Notes: generated from the sequence alone by a model not told the origin. A stretch of 64,000 nucleotides of DNA from Pedobacter arcticus A12 (GCF_000302595.1 NZ_JH947127.1:723491-787490); one strand, 5' to 3'. Shown: positions 54,314 through 63,720, counted from the first letter of the stretch. Made by a program: numbers and translations.

Positions 54314-56402
54314 TTAAAATTCTTGTTCCTTTATATATTGGTGTACCGGCAGCTAATGATTGCGATACTACTTCGCCATTACCCTTAACTACTGGCGATA
54401 AACCAGAGTTGCCTAATACAAACAATGCGTCTTTTAAACCCATTCCTTCAACATTAGGTACCAGACCTTTATTCATTTTTACTTCTTTATAAGCAATACC
54501 GCTGTTGGTATCAATTCCAAGTTCTTCTTGGTTGGTAGAAGCAAGCAAAGCCTTCACGCCAAAAGCCTTATAAACGTTTTGCGTAGATTTTTTGTAACGA
54601 CCTTTAACTTCGGGCATTTTAGTATTACCTACCAACTGAGGTGCTTTATAGCTAGAATTCATTTCCAAATCGCTACCAAAAACAACATCGGCAACTTCTC
54701 TAAAAACCGGACCTGCCACAGATGATGCGTAGTAAGAACCTTTTGTAGGATTTTGCACCACTACAATCATCGAGTATTTCGGATTATCTGCCGGAAAATA
54801 ACCACAGAAAGAAGCTTGATACTGTCTTTTGCCACGATAACCATTTGCGCCATCTGCTACCTGTGCAGTACCTGTTTTTCCTGCAATCCGATATAAATCA
54901 CTTTTGATAGTGCTTGCTGTTCCTTCTTCTACAACACCTTCCAACATTTCTTTTAACAATCCCAAAGTGCGGTCAGAACAGATTTTATCTTTAATTGTGC
55001 GGGCTTTAAATAACTCTACTGTGTTCCCCAATCTTCTAATTTCATGAACGAATAGTGGCGCAATCATTTTACCGTTGTTAGCCACTGCGTTATAAAGTGT
55101 AAGAATTTGAATAGGACTCATTTTAAGTTCGTACCCATAAGCCATCTGAGGCAAGGTTAAACCACTCCACGACTTACTTTTTGGCGTTTTTACCAAAGGT
55201 GTTCCTTCTCCAGAAATCTGTAAACCTAATTTATCATTCAAATGTAGCGCATGCAACTTATCGGTAAACTCACTTGGATTGTCTTTATAACCTTTATAAA
55301 TCTGCTTTACAATTGCCACGTTTGATGATTTTTCGAAAGCAACCTTCATAGAGATTACCCCTTCATTCTCATGATCTCTGATGGTATGGCGATATAGTTT
55401 ATAATTCCCGCCTTCCGTATCAACGATATCATTTGGACCAAATTTATTATCGTCCATCGCTACCAGATAAGAAGCTAATTTAAAAGTTGAACCTGGCTCG
55501 GCGCTTTGTGCAATTGCGTAATTATAAGTTTCTTTATAAGTATCTGGCGCTACCTTGGTAAAATTGGAGATGGCTTTAATTTCGCCTGTTTTAACTTCCA
55601 TTACCAGCACACAACCAAAATCTGCAGCGGACTTTATCAATTGCTTTTTTAACGCATTTTGCGCTAAATCCTGAATATTTACGTCAATAGTCGAAATAAC
55701 ATCAGCACCAGCTTTAGGCGCAATTTCGGCATCTTCGTTAACTGGCATCCAAACACCACCTGCAATACGTTGCACCAATCTTCTGCCCGTTTCGCCGTTG
55801 ATATAATCTCCATAAGCCCCTTCTAAACCAACAGCCGCCGTTGAATGAACATTATAATAACCTATGGTTCTATATGCTAAATCTCTAAATGGTAAAATTC
55901 TTTTATTCTCCTGTACCGCAATTAAACCGCCTTTATATCGGCCCATATTAAAAATCGGGAATTTTTTAATGGCTTTTAAATCCTGATAAGAGATATTTCT
56001 TTTAACCAGAAAATAACGCTGCTTATCTTGTCTCGCGTTTCTTAAAGCCCTAGAATACTCACGCTCGGTTTTATCTTTAAAATAACCAGAAAGCTTGGCA
56101 GCCAAAGAATCTACTTTGCTAAAAAACACTTCTTTATCTTCAATACCGCCGGCCAATAAATCCATTCGGACATCATACTCAGGAACCGAAGTGGCCAGTA
56201 GACTTCCATCTATCGAGTAGATATTTCCCCTAGAAGCTTCTACAGTTGCATATTTAGTGCTCAAACTATCGGCCATGGAGCGATATCTATCGCCTTGAAC
56301 CACCTGAACTTGGAACATCTTAGCCATAACCGCCACTGCAAAAAGAATAATGAGCCCAAAGGCTGCATAAACTCTAAGTAGGATGTTAGTTCTAATATTC
56401 AT
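54300..56402 (-). CDS. ftsI: Septal penicillin-binding protein FtsI with PASTA end
   Basis: Class B transpeptidase (PBP3 role) for septal cross-linking. It is 700 aa: TM about 10-28, the dimerisation/pedestal domain to about 230, then the transpeptidase domain with Ser305 in STFK (305-308), SSN (359-361) and KTG (509-511). One clear PASTA domain closes the protein (about 645-700, VPNVEGMGLKDALFVLGNSGL), possibly with a second weak one before it. Confidence 0.95.
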   Translation of the reverse strand: MNIRTNILLRVYAAFGLIILFAVAVMAKMFQVQVVQGDRYRSMADSLSTKYATVEASRGNIYSIDGSLLATSVPEYDVRMDLLAGGIEDKEVFFSKVDSLAAKLSGYFKDKTEREYSRALRNARQDKQRYFLVKRNISYQDLKAIKKFPIFNMGRYKGGLIAVQENKRILPFRDLAYRTIGYYNVHSTAAVGLEGAYGDYINGETGRRLVQRIAGGVWMPVNEDAEIAPKAGADVISTIDVNIQDLAQNALKKQLIKSAADFGCVLVMEVKTGEIKAISNFTKVAPDTYKETYNYAIAQSAEPGSTFKLASYLVAMDDNKFGPNDIVDTEGGNYKLYRHTIRDHENEGVISMKVAFEKSSNVAIVKQIYKGYKDNPSEFTDKLHALHLNDKLGLQISGEGTPLVKTPKSKSWSGLTLPQMAYGYELKMSPIQILTLYNAVANNGKMIAPLFVHEIRRLGNTVELFKARTIKDKICSDRTLGLLKEMLEGVVEEGTASTIKSDLYRIAGKTGTAQVADGANGYRGKRQYQASFCGYFPADNPKYSMIVVVQNPTKGSYYASSVAGPVFREVADVVFGSDLEMNSSYKAPQLVGNTKMPEVKGRYKKSTQNVYKAFGVKALLASTNQEELGIDTNSGIAYKEVKMNKGLVPNVEGMGLKDALFVLGNSGLSPVVKGNGEVVSQSLAAGTPIYKGTRILIELQ

Positions 56403-56404
56403 TT

Positions 56405-56803
56405 TTAATTTGCTTTCAATTTTGTGGGTGGCTTTACAGATACTTTTAATCCTAACAAGGAGTCCACCTTTTTTATCACTTCTGTTTGTCTACTCTGAAA
56501 CATCAAATCCGCTTTAAGCGTTTTAAAATCCCAGCTCAACTCTTTTACTTCTTTACTTAAACCGTCAATTTTTCTGATATTATTCTCAGCATTGTGACGG
56601 TTTCCGATATATATCATTCCTAAAAAGGAAAGAAACAATAGAAACGGCAAGGCATCTGTTGCCGCTTCTTTAGAGAAAGCTTTTTTAGCCATCCAAACCG
56701 TAAAAATGTTTGGCACCTCAACAGGCTTTTCCTTCTGCTCTACTTTTTTAGGTTCGGCCAGCTTTCTTTCTGCTTCTATTTCAGATTTTAAGCGGTTACT
56801 CAT
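56405..56803 (-). CDS. FtsL-like division protein
   Basis: 132 aa: a charged cytoplasmic part, one TM helix (about 48-66, ALPFLLFLSFLGMIYIGN) and a periplasmic coiled coil (KIDGLSKEVKELSWDFKTLKADL). Size, topology and position between rsmH and ftsI match FtsL, although the sequence is not conserved. It overlaps rsmH by 4 nt. Confidence 0.85.
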   Translation of the reverse strand: MSNRLKSEIEAERKLAEPKKVEQKEKPVEVPNIFTVWMAKKAFSKEAATDALPFLLFLSFLGMIYIGNRHNAENNIRKIDGLSKEVKELSWDFKTLKADLMFQSRQTEVIKKVDSLLGLKVSVKPPTKLKAN

Positions 56804-57711
56804 TTCTTTATCGCAATTCTTAACCTTGCACTTCTTGCCCGGTTATTAACTTTAATCTCTTCTTCCGATGCCGTAATCGATTTTTTTACCAACAGATCAA
56901 AAGGCTTAATCTCGTTACCAAAAAAATCTTTCTCTACCATACCAGAGAATTTTCCTTTCGCCATAAAATTCTTCACCAACCTATCTTCTAAAGAATGGTA
57001 AGACATGACAACCAATCTTCCGCCCGGCGCCAAAACATCGATAGTTTGCTCTAAAAATTCTTTTAAAGCTTCCATCTCTTGATTAACCTCAATGCGTAAG
57101 GCCTGAAAAACCTGCGCTAAATATTTATTTTCTTTCCCTCTAGGAGTTAGGCTAGCGATTGCTGATTTTAAATCTGCGATGGTTGCGATTTCCTGCGTTA
57201 GCCTAGCATTTACGATTGCTTTTGCCAAGGTTTTTGCGTTCTGGATCTCGCCGTACATGCCAAAGATTTTATGCAACGCCTCTTCTGTATACTCGGCGAT
57301 GATTTTTTTTGCAGTCAAATCTGCTGATTGATCCATCCGCATATCCAAATCAGCATCAAAACGGGTGGAAAACCCACGTTCCGGCACATCAAATTGATGT
57401 GAAGAAACACCCAAATCGGCTAAAATTCCGTCAACAGGAAGTAAACCATGAGCTCTGAGATTATTCTTTAAGAATCGGAAGTTTTGATCGATAAACTCAA
57501 AACGATCATCGGCAATCAGATTCATTTGTGCATCTGCATCCTGATCAAAAGCAACCAAAGTTCCTTCTGCCCCTAAATGCTTGATTATTTCTTTTGAATG
57601 CCCGCCACCACCAAAAGTAACGTCAACATAAACACCTGCCGGCTTTATCGCTAAGGCATCAATACATTCTTGCAACATTACAGGAACATGGTAATTATTC
57701 GGCATTTGCAC
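56800..57711 (-). CDS. rsmH: 16S rRNA m4C1402 methyltransferase RsmH
   Basis: N4-methylates C1402 of 16S rRNA. 303 aa. The SAM site is VDVTFGGGGHSKEII (28-42), and the GILADLGVSSHQFD and MSYHSLEDRLVKNF motifs are typical. The frame has ATGs at codons 1 and 3; either gives an overlap of 11-17 nt with mraZ. Confidence 0.95.
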   Translation of the reverse strand: MQMPNNYHVPVMLQECIDALAIKPAGVYVDVTFGGGGHSKEIIKHLGAEGTLVAFDQDADAQMNLIADDRFEFIDQNFRFLKNNLRAHGLLPVDGILADLGVSSHQFDVPERGFSTRFDADLDMRMDQSADLTAKKIIAEYTEEALHKIFGMYGEIQNAKTLAKAIVNARLTQEIATIADLKSAIASLTPRGKENKYLAQVFQALRIEVNQEMEALKEFLEQTIDVLAPGGRLVVMSYHSLEDRLVKNFMAKGKFSGMVEKDFFGNEIKPFDLLVKKSITASEEEIKVNNRARSARLRIAIKK

Positions 57712-58165
57712 TCCTTCCTTTATTACCCATTACTTCCTCTGCTAGGTTAGCAAAGTTTTCTGGCTCGTCGTCCATCTGCACATCATAAGCTTCTTTTGCC
57801 CAAACCTCAATTTTATCAAACTGACAGGAAAGAACAACTTCTGTATTGATGCCCGCATACTCTAACAAAGGTTTTGGCAACAAAACTCGTCCAGAAGCAT
57901 CCAGACTCAAAATTGTTGCACCTCTGGTGAAGTACCTAATAAACTCTCTGGTTTTCTTTTCGAAGGAATTTAACGCTGCTAATTGAGCAGTAATTTTATC
58001 CCACTCGGCTTTGGTATAAATAGTCAAATGCTTTTCAAACCCTCGGTGAATCACCAAGCCTTCCGTGTCCGCCAAAGGCAATTGCTTTTTTAAACCGGAA
58101 GGAACCATTAAACGGCCTTTCGCGTCAAGCTTGCAATCAAATTCACCAATTAGATGGGACACCAT
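57695..58165 (-). CDS. mraZ: Transcriptional regulator MraZ
   Basis: 156 aa with two AbrB/SpoVT-like halves: CKLDAKGRLMVPSGLKKQL (near 11-29) and LSLDASGRVLLPKPLLEYA (near 92-110). In other bacteria it binds repeats before its own operon and controls the dcw cluster. Matching GTGG boxes lie just upstream (58208-58231), so autoregulation is expected. Confidence 0.95.
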   Translation of the reverse strand: MVSHLIGEFDCKLDAKGRLMVPSGLKKQLPLADTEGLVIHRGFEKHLTIYTKAEWDKITAQLAALNSFEKKTREFIRYFTRGATILSLDASGRVLLPKPLLEYAGINTEVVLSCQFDKIEVWAKEAYDVQMDDEPENFANLAEEVMGNKGRSANAE

Positions 58166-58544
58166 TGAACTTTACACTATTTATTAGTGTAAAAGTACAG
58201 AATGTTACCACTTTTTCCCACTTTTCGCCACAAAAAGTTTTCAACAGCAAGAAATGGCGACATAACCACTTTAAAAGACGATTTTAGACAAAAAACTTAG
58301 TGTCAACAATTTTAATTGAGGCAAATTTATACTTGTAAATATTTGAAATATAGAATAATAAAGAGAAATAAGCCTTGTGTGGGGAAGCTCGATTCGCTGG
58401 AGTTAAAAGTGGGAGAAAATCTCAGATATTTCCATCTTTTAGTTTTTTTGGAGTTAATTTTTAGAAAAATTGAACTTATGTAACTGGGAAAGGACAGAAA
58501 ACAGCCTTCTTTAAAACATAAACAGTGATAAAGGAAAATTAAGA
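58166..58544. other. Control region of the dcw cluster and gap to the TA module
   Basis: 379 nt without ORF. The part next to mraZ has a hairpin (TTTACACTA/TAGTGTAAA, 58171-58193), a TACTTTTA -7-like box on the minus strand and three GTGG boxes. The rest is AT-rich with nothing definable apart from a lone GTGGG near 58408. Confidence 0.5.
58208..58231 (-). promoter_or_regulatory. Three MraZ boxes at 10-bp spacing
   Basis: On the minus strand GTGGC, GTGGG and GTGGT start every 10 bp (CCAC on plus at 58208, 58218, 58228), each separated by A-rich spacers. Direct TGGG-like repeats of about one helical turn are the known MraZ-binding pattern in other phyla. Confidence 0.75.
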
Positions 58545-58838
58545 TTAATGAGGATAGCTATTATCGGTATAATGTCTCATTGCAGAAATTACCTCCACAA
58601 CGACTGTATCGTTGTTTATCGAATAAATCATTCGGTCTTTTTGATTGATGCGTCGAGACCAAAAACCTTTAAGATCGTATTTTAACTGTTCGGGCTGACC
58701 TACGCCGGTGGATGGATGTACTTTTAATTCTTCTAAAATTTCTTTTATCTTACGTTCTGCGATTTTATTGCCTGATTTTTTGTGTTTGGCAATATCTGCC
58801 ATTGCGTTTTTTGTTAAGTAAACTATAAACTTTTCCAT
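58545..58838 (-). CDS. Txe/YoeB family toxin
   Basis: A 97-aa ribosome-dependent mRNA endonuclease of the RelE/YoeB type. Catalytic candidates by analogy with E. coli YoeB: Glu50 (GQPEQLK), Arg62/63 (WSRRI), and His89-Tyr90 (RHY). The family pattern HPSTGVGQPE is at 41-50. It has a few extra residues after HY. The antitoxin gene precedes it with a 16-nt overlap. Confidence 0.88.
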   Translation of the reverse strand: MEKFIVYLTKNAMADIAKHKKSGNKIAERKIKEILEELKVHPSTGVGQPEQLKYDLKGFWSRRINQKDRMIYSINNDTVVVEVISAMRHYTDNSYPH

Positions 58839-59038
58839 AGTTCATTTATATCTTTCACTTCGTAACGCTCTTTGCTTGCGGCTGATTCTTTAATCATTTT
58901 CACAAACTCAGGATTATAAGGACTTTCTCCTTCCACCCTCTCAATCCCTTTTTTCTCATCAATTCCAACTTTTATCAACTCTAATAGCGCTTTTCCGTAA
59001 CTGCTCCGTTCGTTTATTTTTAAAGTGATTGTTGTCAT
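58823..59038 (-). CDS. Antitoxin of the YoeB-type pair (DUF2683-like)
   Basis: A 71-aa protein upstream of and overlapping the toxin gene by 16 nt, the usual order. The N-terminus (MTTITLKINERSSYGKALLELI) looks like a ribbon-helix-type DNA-binding start, and the C-terminal end (YEVKDINELWKSL) is a plausible toxin-binding tail. I place it with DUF2683 from memory. Confidence 0.75.
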   Translation of the reverse strand: MTTITLKINERSSYGKALLELIKVGIDEKKGIERVEGESPYNPEFVKMIKESAASKERYEVKDINELWKSL

Positions 59039-59231
59039 ATTCCTGTCGTTTAATCTAATACAAATTTATGTAAAACAAATATAGCAAAGTTTAATCATAC
59101 GTTCGGAGCTATCAGCGTAGTACGCTTTGTTTTAGAGTTCAAAAAACATGTTACGAACATAATGTTTAGTTTATTGTTTTAAATTATCTATCAAGAATCA
59201 GAGTGAAACCAAATTGCACAAAAGAACCCAT

Positions 59232-59264
59232 AAAAAAAGCGACAAGGAGAAGCCTGTCGCTTTT
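59232..59264 (-). terminator. Terminator of pgk
   Basis: Stem AAAAGCGACA/TGTCGCTTTT (59235-59244 with 59255-59264) with 10-nt loop, T-tail on the minus strand. Confidence 0.88.
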
Positions 59265-59282
59265 AAATTAGCTGTTAAAATC

Positions 59283-60473
59283 TTAATCTAAAATAGCTTT
59301 AACACCTGGCAGTTCCTTACCTTCCATATATTCTAACAAAGCGCCACCACCTGTAGAAACGTAGCTAACTTTATCCTCTAAACCAAACTTAGCAACTGCT
59401 GCTGCAGAATCTCCGCCACCGATCAAAGAAAAAGCGCCGTTTTCCGTAGCTTCAACTACTGCATGTGCAATAGCTTTTGTTCCGTTTTCAAATTTCGGCA
59501 TTTCAAAAACACCCATTGGTCCATTCCACAGTATTGTTTTGGATTTTTTGATGATTGCAGAGAACTTTTCGATTGTATCTTCACCAATATCCAAGCCCAT
59601 CCAGTTATCCTTGATATGATCGTTATAAGCGTTACCCGTCTCAGCATCATTACTAAAAGCATCCGCAATTACAGAGTCACTAGGTATCAGTAATTTAACG
59701 CCTTTCTCATTTGCTTTTTTAATCAATTCCTTTGCAAGCTCGAGTTTATCGTCTTCCACTAATGATTTACCGATTTTACCGCCATTAGCCTTAATAAAAG
59801 TATAAGTCATGCCACCGCCGATAAGGATATTATCCACTTTATCCATCAATTTTTCAATCAACAAAATTTTGTCTGATACTTTTGCTCCGCCCATAATTGC
59901 AGTAAATGGTCTTTCTGGAGCATCCAATACTTTTTTAGCATTTTTAAGCTCAGCCCCCATCAAATAACCAAAGTACTTTGCATTAGGAAAAAACTGAGCT
60001 ATTATCGCTGTTGATGCATGTGCTCTGTGAGCTGTTCCAAAAGCGTCGTTTACATAAACATCACCTAAAGTAGCTAGCTTTTCAGCGAAAGCCTTATCGC
60101 CCTTTTCTTCCTCTTTGTGGAAACGTAAATTCTCTAACAACAACACGCCACCGATTGGTAAATTAGCGGCTTTGGTTTTTGCTTCTTCGCCAATACAGTC
60201 GTCAGCAAATTCAACCTTTGTGCCTGTTAATTCGCTTAAGTGGGTTACTATATGCTTTAAGGAGTATTTTTCTGTAGGGCCATCTTTTGGTCTGCCTAAG
60301 TGCGACATTAAGATTACGCTACCTCCATCTTTTAATATTTTCTTAATCGTTGGCATTGCTGCCGTCATTCTTTTATCATCGGTGATATTGTATTCAGCAT
60401 CTAAAGGGACATTGAAGTCAACCCTTACTAATGCTTTCTTTCCGGAGAAATTGATATCGTCTATTGTTCTCAT
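59283..60473 (-). CDS. pgk: Phosphoglycerate kinase
   Basis: Glycolytic and gluconeogenic kinase that transfers phosphate between 1,3-bisphosphoglycerate and ADP. 396 aa, full length. Motifs: [10 protein letters not shown] near the N-terminus, [23 protein letters not shown], and the C-terminal [14 protein letters not shown]. Monocistronic; gap is not adjacent. Confidence 0.97.
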   Translation of the reverse strand: MRTIDDINFSGKKALVRVDFNVPLDAEYNITDDKRMTAAMPTIKKILKDGGSVILMSHLGRPKDGPTEKYSLKHIVTHLSELTGTKVEFADDCIGEEAKTKAANLPIGGVLLLENLRFHKEEEKGDKAFAEKLATLGDVYVNDAFGTAHRAHASTAIIAQFFPNAKYFGYLMGAELKNAKKVLDAPERPFTAIMGGAKVSDKILLIEKLMDKVDNILIGGGMTYTFIKANGGKIGKSLVEDDKLELAKELIKKANEKGVKLLIPSDSVIADAFSNDAETGNAYNDHIKDNWMGLDIGEDTIEKFSAIIKKSKTILWNGPMGVFEMPKFENGTKAIAHAVVEATENGAFSLIGGGDSAAAVAKFGLEDKVSYVSTGGGALLEYMEGKELPGVKAILD

Positions 60474-60581
60474 CGTTATTAAAATTGAAACGCTAAGCTA
60501 AAGTTTTAGGCGGAAAACTGGAAACGAATTCTTTATTTAGTGTAATGCTTACACTATCTAATTACCGCAAGATGGCAAAAC

Positions 60582-60612
60582 AAAAAAGCCAATCTGTTGC
60601 GAGATTAGCTTT
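60582..60612 (-). terminator. Terminator of the DUF4403 gene
   Basis: Stem AAAGCCAATCT/AGATTAGCTTT (60585-60595 with 60602-60612, one G-T pair) and a T-run on the minus strand. Confidence 0.85.
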
Positions 60613-60632
60613 ACATTATTTGTTTAATTGAC

Positions 60633-62036
60633 TTACTCAGTCCCGTCAATCGTTACAGCCACTTTTCCAGTAGCAACAACCATAGCTACAATTGCATTAG
60701 GTGTTAAAATAACTTTGTTGGGTGTTATGCCGGTTAGGGTTCCATTCACTTTTACGCCTTTAATGGGCTGATAATTATTTAAATAACCAGCCATTGTTTT
60801 CTGCCCGTCTGCCAGTTGGCTAGCGATAGAAAAGCGACAGGCATCGCTCATTTTCTTAAGAATCAAACCATGTGCTAACCAGTTTCCAACCTTTAACAAT
60901 TTATTTTTGGAGTCGAGCACAAAATCAACCTGATCTAAATATATTTCTTTGGTGGCAGTATCATAAGCAGGAATACCTGTAAGGTAAAAATCGCCATTCA
61001 CAGAACCACTTAAATTCAAAGCAACAATCATTCTACCATCTTTGCCCCATAAATCTACCTTATTAACTGTAACCGACCGGCTGCCCGATTCGAATCTTTG
61101 CCCGGCGAAGTTTTTGGTAACCACTGCTGATGCATAGCTATAAGATGCAAAAGCGGCTACATTTGCGTTGAACTGATCGGGCATTTTATCTACCGATTTT
61201 AAAACGATAGCATTCCGGTCAAAAACAATGGACGGCTTGCGACCAATAGCGGTTTCTAAATAGGTTTTTAGTCCCATGTTGACCGTAATTTTTTGGTTGG
61301 CAACGGTCGCCTTGGTAGCATAAATTTCTACCGGTTGCATGGAAAACCAAGTTTCATATTCATCATTTACCTTAGTTGGCTGGCTAAAGCTTTCTAAAGC
61401 ATCTAAAACATACGGTTTAATATCTAAAGATTGCGCAATTGCATCATCTACTAATTTGGCCAAAGTTGGCTTGAATACAGAAAGTGCCGGATTAATCAAA
61501 TAAGTAATTGGAATTGCTTTTCCGGCTATTGTTACGGTTGGTGTTTCTTTCCATTGTACGTTCTGGATAGTGGTAGCGGTTACCAATTTCCAATCTTTTA
61601 AACCAACTGTGGTACTTAACCTCACTGTTCCGTTTAAATAAAAATCTTTAACATCTGTAAGGTCAATACCAAAAGACTGTACGCCGTATTTTACTTTACC
61701 TATAATTTTTAGTGGTAAATCCATCAAAATTTTGCCATTCTGTTCGCTAATAACAATGTTAGAGGGCTTATAAACCTTCATCATCAGGTTATCTTCATCT
61801 AAAGAATTATCTTCATAAATTAATCCTTTTAAGTATTTATTACTCTGTGTTTGCAGATCTTTAACCGCAATCTCTACCGGCATATTTATAAAAGAAAGTT
61901 GCTTTTCGTAAATTACTTCTGTTGAAGAATAATCTGGTAAAGGTTTTAATGCCTGCACTTGCTTAGAGGTACTGCAAGAAGAGATATACAATGCTAAGCC
62001 AATAAATAGGATTTGAGAGAGCTTGTTGAAATTCAT
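60633..62036 (-). CDS. DUF4403 family lipoprotein
   Basis: 467 aa with a lipoprotein signal (lipobox SSC, Cys21). The rest matches the DUF4403 family, beta-rich with repeated ~200-residue halves (for example VRLSTTVGLKDWKLV and GDFYLTGIPAYDTATKEIYLDQVDFVLDSKNK). A tubular lipid-binding fold has been proposed for related proteins; the role here is unknown. It has its own terminator and probably its own promoter. Confidence 0.85.
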   Translation of the reverse strand: MNFNKLSQILFIGLALYISSCSTSKQVQALKPLPDYSSTEVIYEKQLSFINMPVEIAVKDLQTQSNKYLKGLIYEDNSLDEDNLMMKVYKPSNIVISEQNGKILMDLPLKIIGKVKYGVQSFGIDLTDVKDFYLNGTVRLSTTVGLKDWKLVTATTIQNVQWKETPTVTIAGKAIPITYLINPALSVFKPTLAKLVDDAIAQSLDIKPYVLDALESFSQPTKVNDEYETWFSMQPVEIYATKATVANQKITVNMGLKTYLETAIGRKPSIVFDRNAIVLKSVDKMPDQFNANVAAFASYSYASAVVTKNFAGQRFESGSRSVTVNKVDLWGKDGRMIVALNLSGSVNGDFYLTGIPAYDTATKEIYLDQVDFVLDSKNKLLKVGNWLAHGLILKKMSDACRFSIASQLADGQKTMAGYLNNYQPIKGVKVNGTLTGITPNKVILTPNAIVAMVVATGKVAVTIDGTE

Positions 62037-62113
62037 GTTCTTAAAAAATTAGAGCACAAAGATATTAGCTAATTCCGAGATTTTTCTGAAAGATTTCAGG
62101 AGCAGTTTAGGTG

Positions 62114-62263
62114 CTATGTTGGTTCTGATAAAAACTTAATAATGAACGAGAAGACAGCTAAAATCAATAATATATGAATCATAATACCGGCGGCAAAAAC
62201 AAAAACCCCCAGTATCCAGCCCACTATAAAAATTATTATTAAAATATTTAGTATAAATCTCAT
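62114..62263 (-). CDS. Small membrane protein, lmo0937/DUF5670-like
   Basis: A 49-aa frame from the ATG complementary to 62261-62263 to TAG. Two hydrophobic helices (about 3-26 and 28-44) are separated by a short GIMIH turn, matching the lmo0937-type family pattern in which a first helix with W-x-x-G is followed by IHILL. These proteins are widespread, stress-associated and uncharacterised. It is a clean frame between the DUF4403 and oxygenase genes. Confidence 0.7.
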   Translation of the reverse strand: MRFILNILIIIFIVGWILGVFVFAAGIMIHILLILAVFSFIIKFLSEPT

Positions 62264-62329
62264 CACTATATCGTATTAACAGCGATATGCAAAGGGTATG
62301 CCACTAAAAAGCAATTAATAATATTTATA

Positions 62330-63168
62330 TTATGGCTTTGAGGGCATTATCTTTTTTAGAATTATGGGAGGAATACAATCTTTCAAAATAGCCTTTACTT
62401 TTTCTTTTAGCGATGGTTTAAAAGCTATTAAATCTTCTGAGTTATTTTTTCTTTCTTTGAATAAGGTGTTATGTTTTTCTTGATCGATATTAATTTCTGA
62501 GGCTGGTCTTCCGTTTGAGTAGTAATATAAGGCTAAAGATTTACGGCTTCTATCTTCTGGACAATTTAAAGCATCGGGATGTCCGTGATAGGAGAAATCT
62601 GTAGTCGAAAAAATTGCCATTCTATTGAATACAGGTAGAATTTTCTTTACACACTGCTCCATATTTTTGCCCCACAGCTCAAAATTACCACCATATTCTT
62701 CTTTCCAGTCCTTATTCAAATAAACCAGAACATTGATTCGGCGATCAAGTTTTAACTGTGGATGCTTATTAAAATCTGCATGTACTTTTAACAAACCTCC
62801 CTTTTTTATTTCATGCTGGCCACCACCAAAAAAATATGGATCACTGATCAAGGTTCCTCAATCCCAGTTAAAACTTGTAAAAAGCTCAAAAATGGCTCGG
62901 AGTTTAAAAAGTGCATCAATACTTTAGTTTGAGAACCAAAGCTACTTTCCCCTTTACTGGCAAGCTTAATCTGCTTAGTGTCGTTAAAGCTAATGTTGTC
63001 TTTTCTTGAAAGATCTGGAAACTCCGAAAGAACCTCGGTTAAAAAATCCTCATCAAAAAAATCATCGAAACTTATACTCGGAAAAGGATCTGCGCTTTGG
63101 TACTGAGTTGCGTATTTATTAGCCGATTGGATTAGATCCTGATGTTGTTCACTCAATAAAGCCGTCAT
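62330..63168 (-). pseudogene. 2OG-Fe(II) oxygenase, frameshifted
   Basis: The N-terminal part (62848-63168, 106 codons) ends FLQVLTGIEEP-stop, and the C-terminal part (62330-62851) resumes with LISDPYFFGGGQHEIKKGG in the -1 frame. In intact relatives the two stretches are continuous (LTGIE-x-LI-x-DPYF). The C-terminal part holds the iron ligands HAD (VHADFN), the distal His in YHGHPD and the 2OG-binding RKSLALYYY. No ATG opens the second frame near the break; its first codon would be TTG. Read as a broken gene or a sequencing error of 1 nt lost or 2 gained near 62850. Confidence 0.8.
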
Positions 63169-63356
63169 TTACTGTTTTTTAATTTAAAATAAATATACAA
63201 ATAGCATATTAAACTGCAATTTTCTAGATAAAAAAACAGCAATGAGCAAACAACTCAAATATTAAACTATTTCTTAAATGCATTTACACCGCTTTACGGG
63301 ATGAATTGTTTTATGATAGCGATGAAAATGATTTTTTTTTTGCGTTACTAAGAAAC

Positions 63357-63392
63357 AAAAGAAGCTATTTCTGGGGAGAAATAGCTTCTTTT
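63357..63392 (-). terminator. Terminator of the tRNA-Ala transcript
   Basis: A perfect 16-bp stem (63357-63372 with 63377-63392) and GGGG loop (CCCC on the minus strand). T-tracts on both sides. Confidence 0.88.
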
Positions 63393-63403
63393 AAATAATT
63401 ATG

Positions 63404-63477
63404 TGGAGAATATCGGATTCGAACCGATCACCTCTTCACTGCCAGCGAAGCGCTCTAGCCAAATGAGCTAATCCCCC
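63404..63477 (-). tRNA. tRNA-Ala (GGC)
   Basis: A 74-nt cloverleaf: acceptor GGGGGAT/ATTCTCC with two G-U pairs, D arm GCTC...GAGC, anticodon loop CTGGCAG (GGC), T arm ATCGG TTCGAAT CCGAT, discriminator A. CCA is not encoded. Tandem copies of its 5' part lie directly upstream. Confidence 0.93.
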
Positions 63478-63712
63478 TTTTTGTATTTGTTATTCCAACA
63501 GACCATCCCTTTCAAACCGATCGAAGCGCTCTAGCCAAATGAGCTAATCCCCCTTTTTGTATTTGTTATTCCAACAGACCATCCCTTTCAAACCGATCGA
63601 AGCGCTCTAGCCAAATGAGCTAATCCCCCTTTTTGTATTTGTTATTCCAAACGACCATCCCTTTCAAGCCGATCGAAGCGCTCTAGCCAAATGAGCTAAT
63701 CCCCCTTTTTGT
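63478..63712 (-). repeat. Three tandem tRNA-Ala remnants without anticodon (76-bp units)
   Basis: Upstream of tRNA-Ala in transcript order, 32 nt of its 5' half (acceptor strand, whole D arm, 5' anticodon stem) recur at 63522-63553, 63598-63629 and 63674-63705 with exact 76-bp spacing. In each, the next 17 nt (anticodon loop to variable loop) are missing and the sequence continues ATCGGTTTGAA, close to the tRNA T-arm start ATCGGTTCGAA, then diverges. Two units are identical; the distal one has about three changes. Confidence 0.9.
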
Positions 63713-63720
63713 TAGAGATG

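Noticed and set aside
58545..59038. Toxin-antitoxin pair as part of a defence island
   Set aside because: Flanked by the dcw cluster and pgk; no nuclease, phage or mobile genes around. It is an ordinary small TA module.
62840..62860. Programmed frameshift in the 2OG oxygenase
   Set aside because: The needed shift is -1 but there is no X-XXY-YYZ slippery site or downstream structure that I can see; a +1 shift at CCT-TGA would run into a stop.
63446..63712. Regularly spaced repeats resembling a CRISPR array
   Set aside because: The spacers are near-identical to each other and the repeated 32 nt are the 5' half of the adjacent tRNA-Ala, so this is a tandem duplication.
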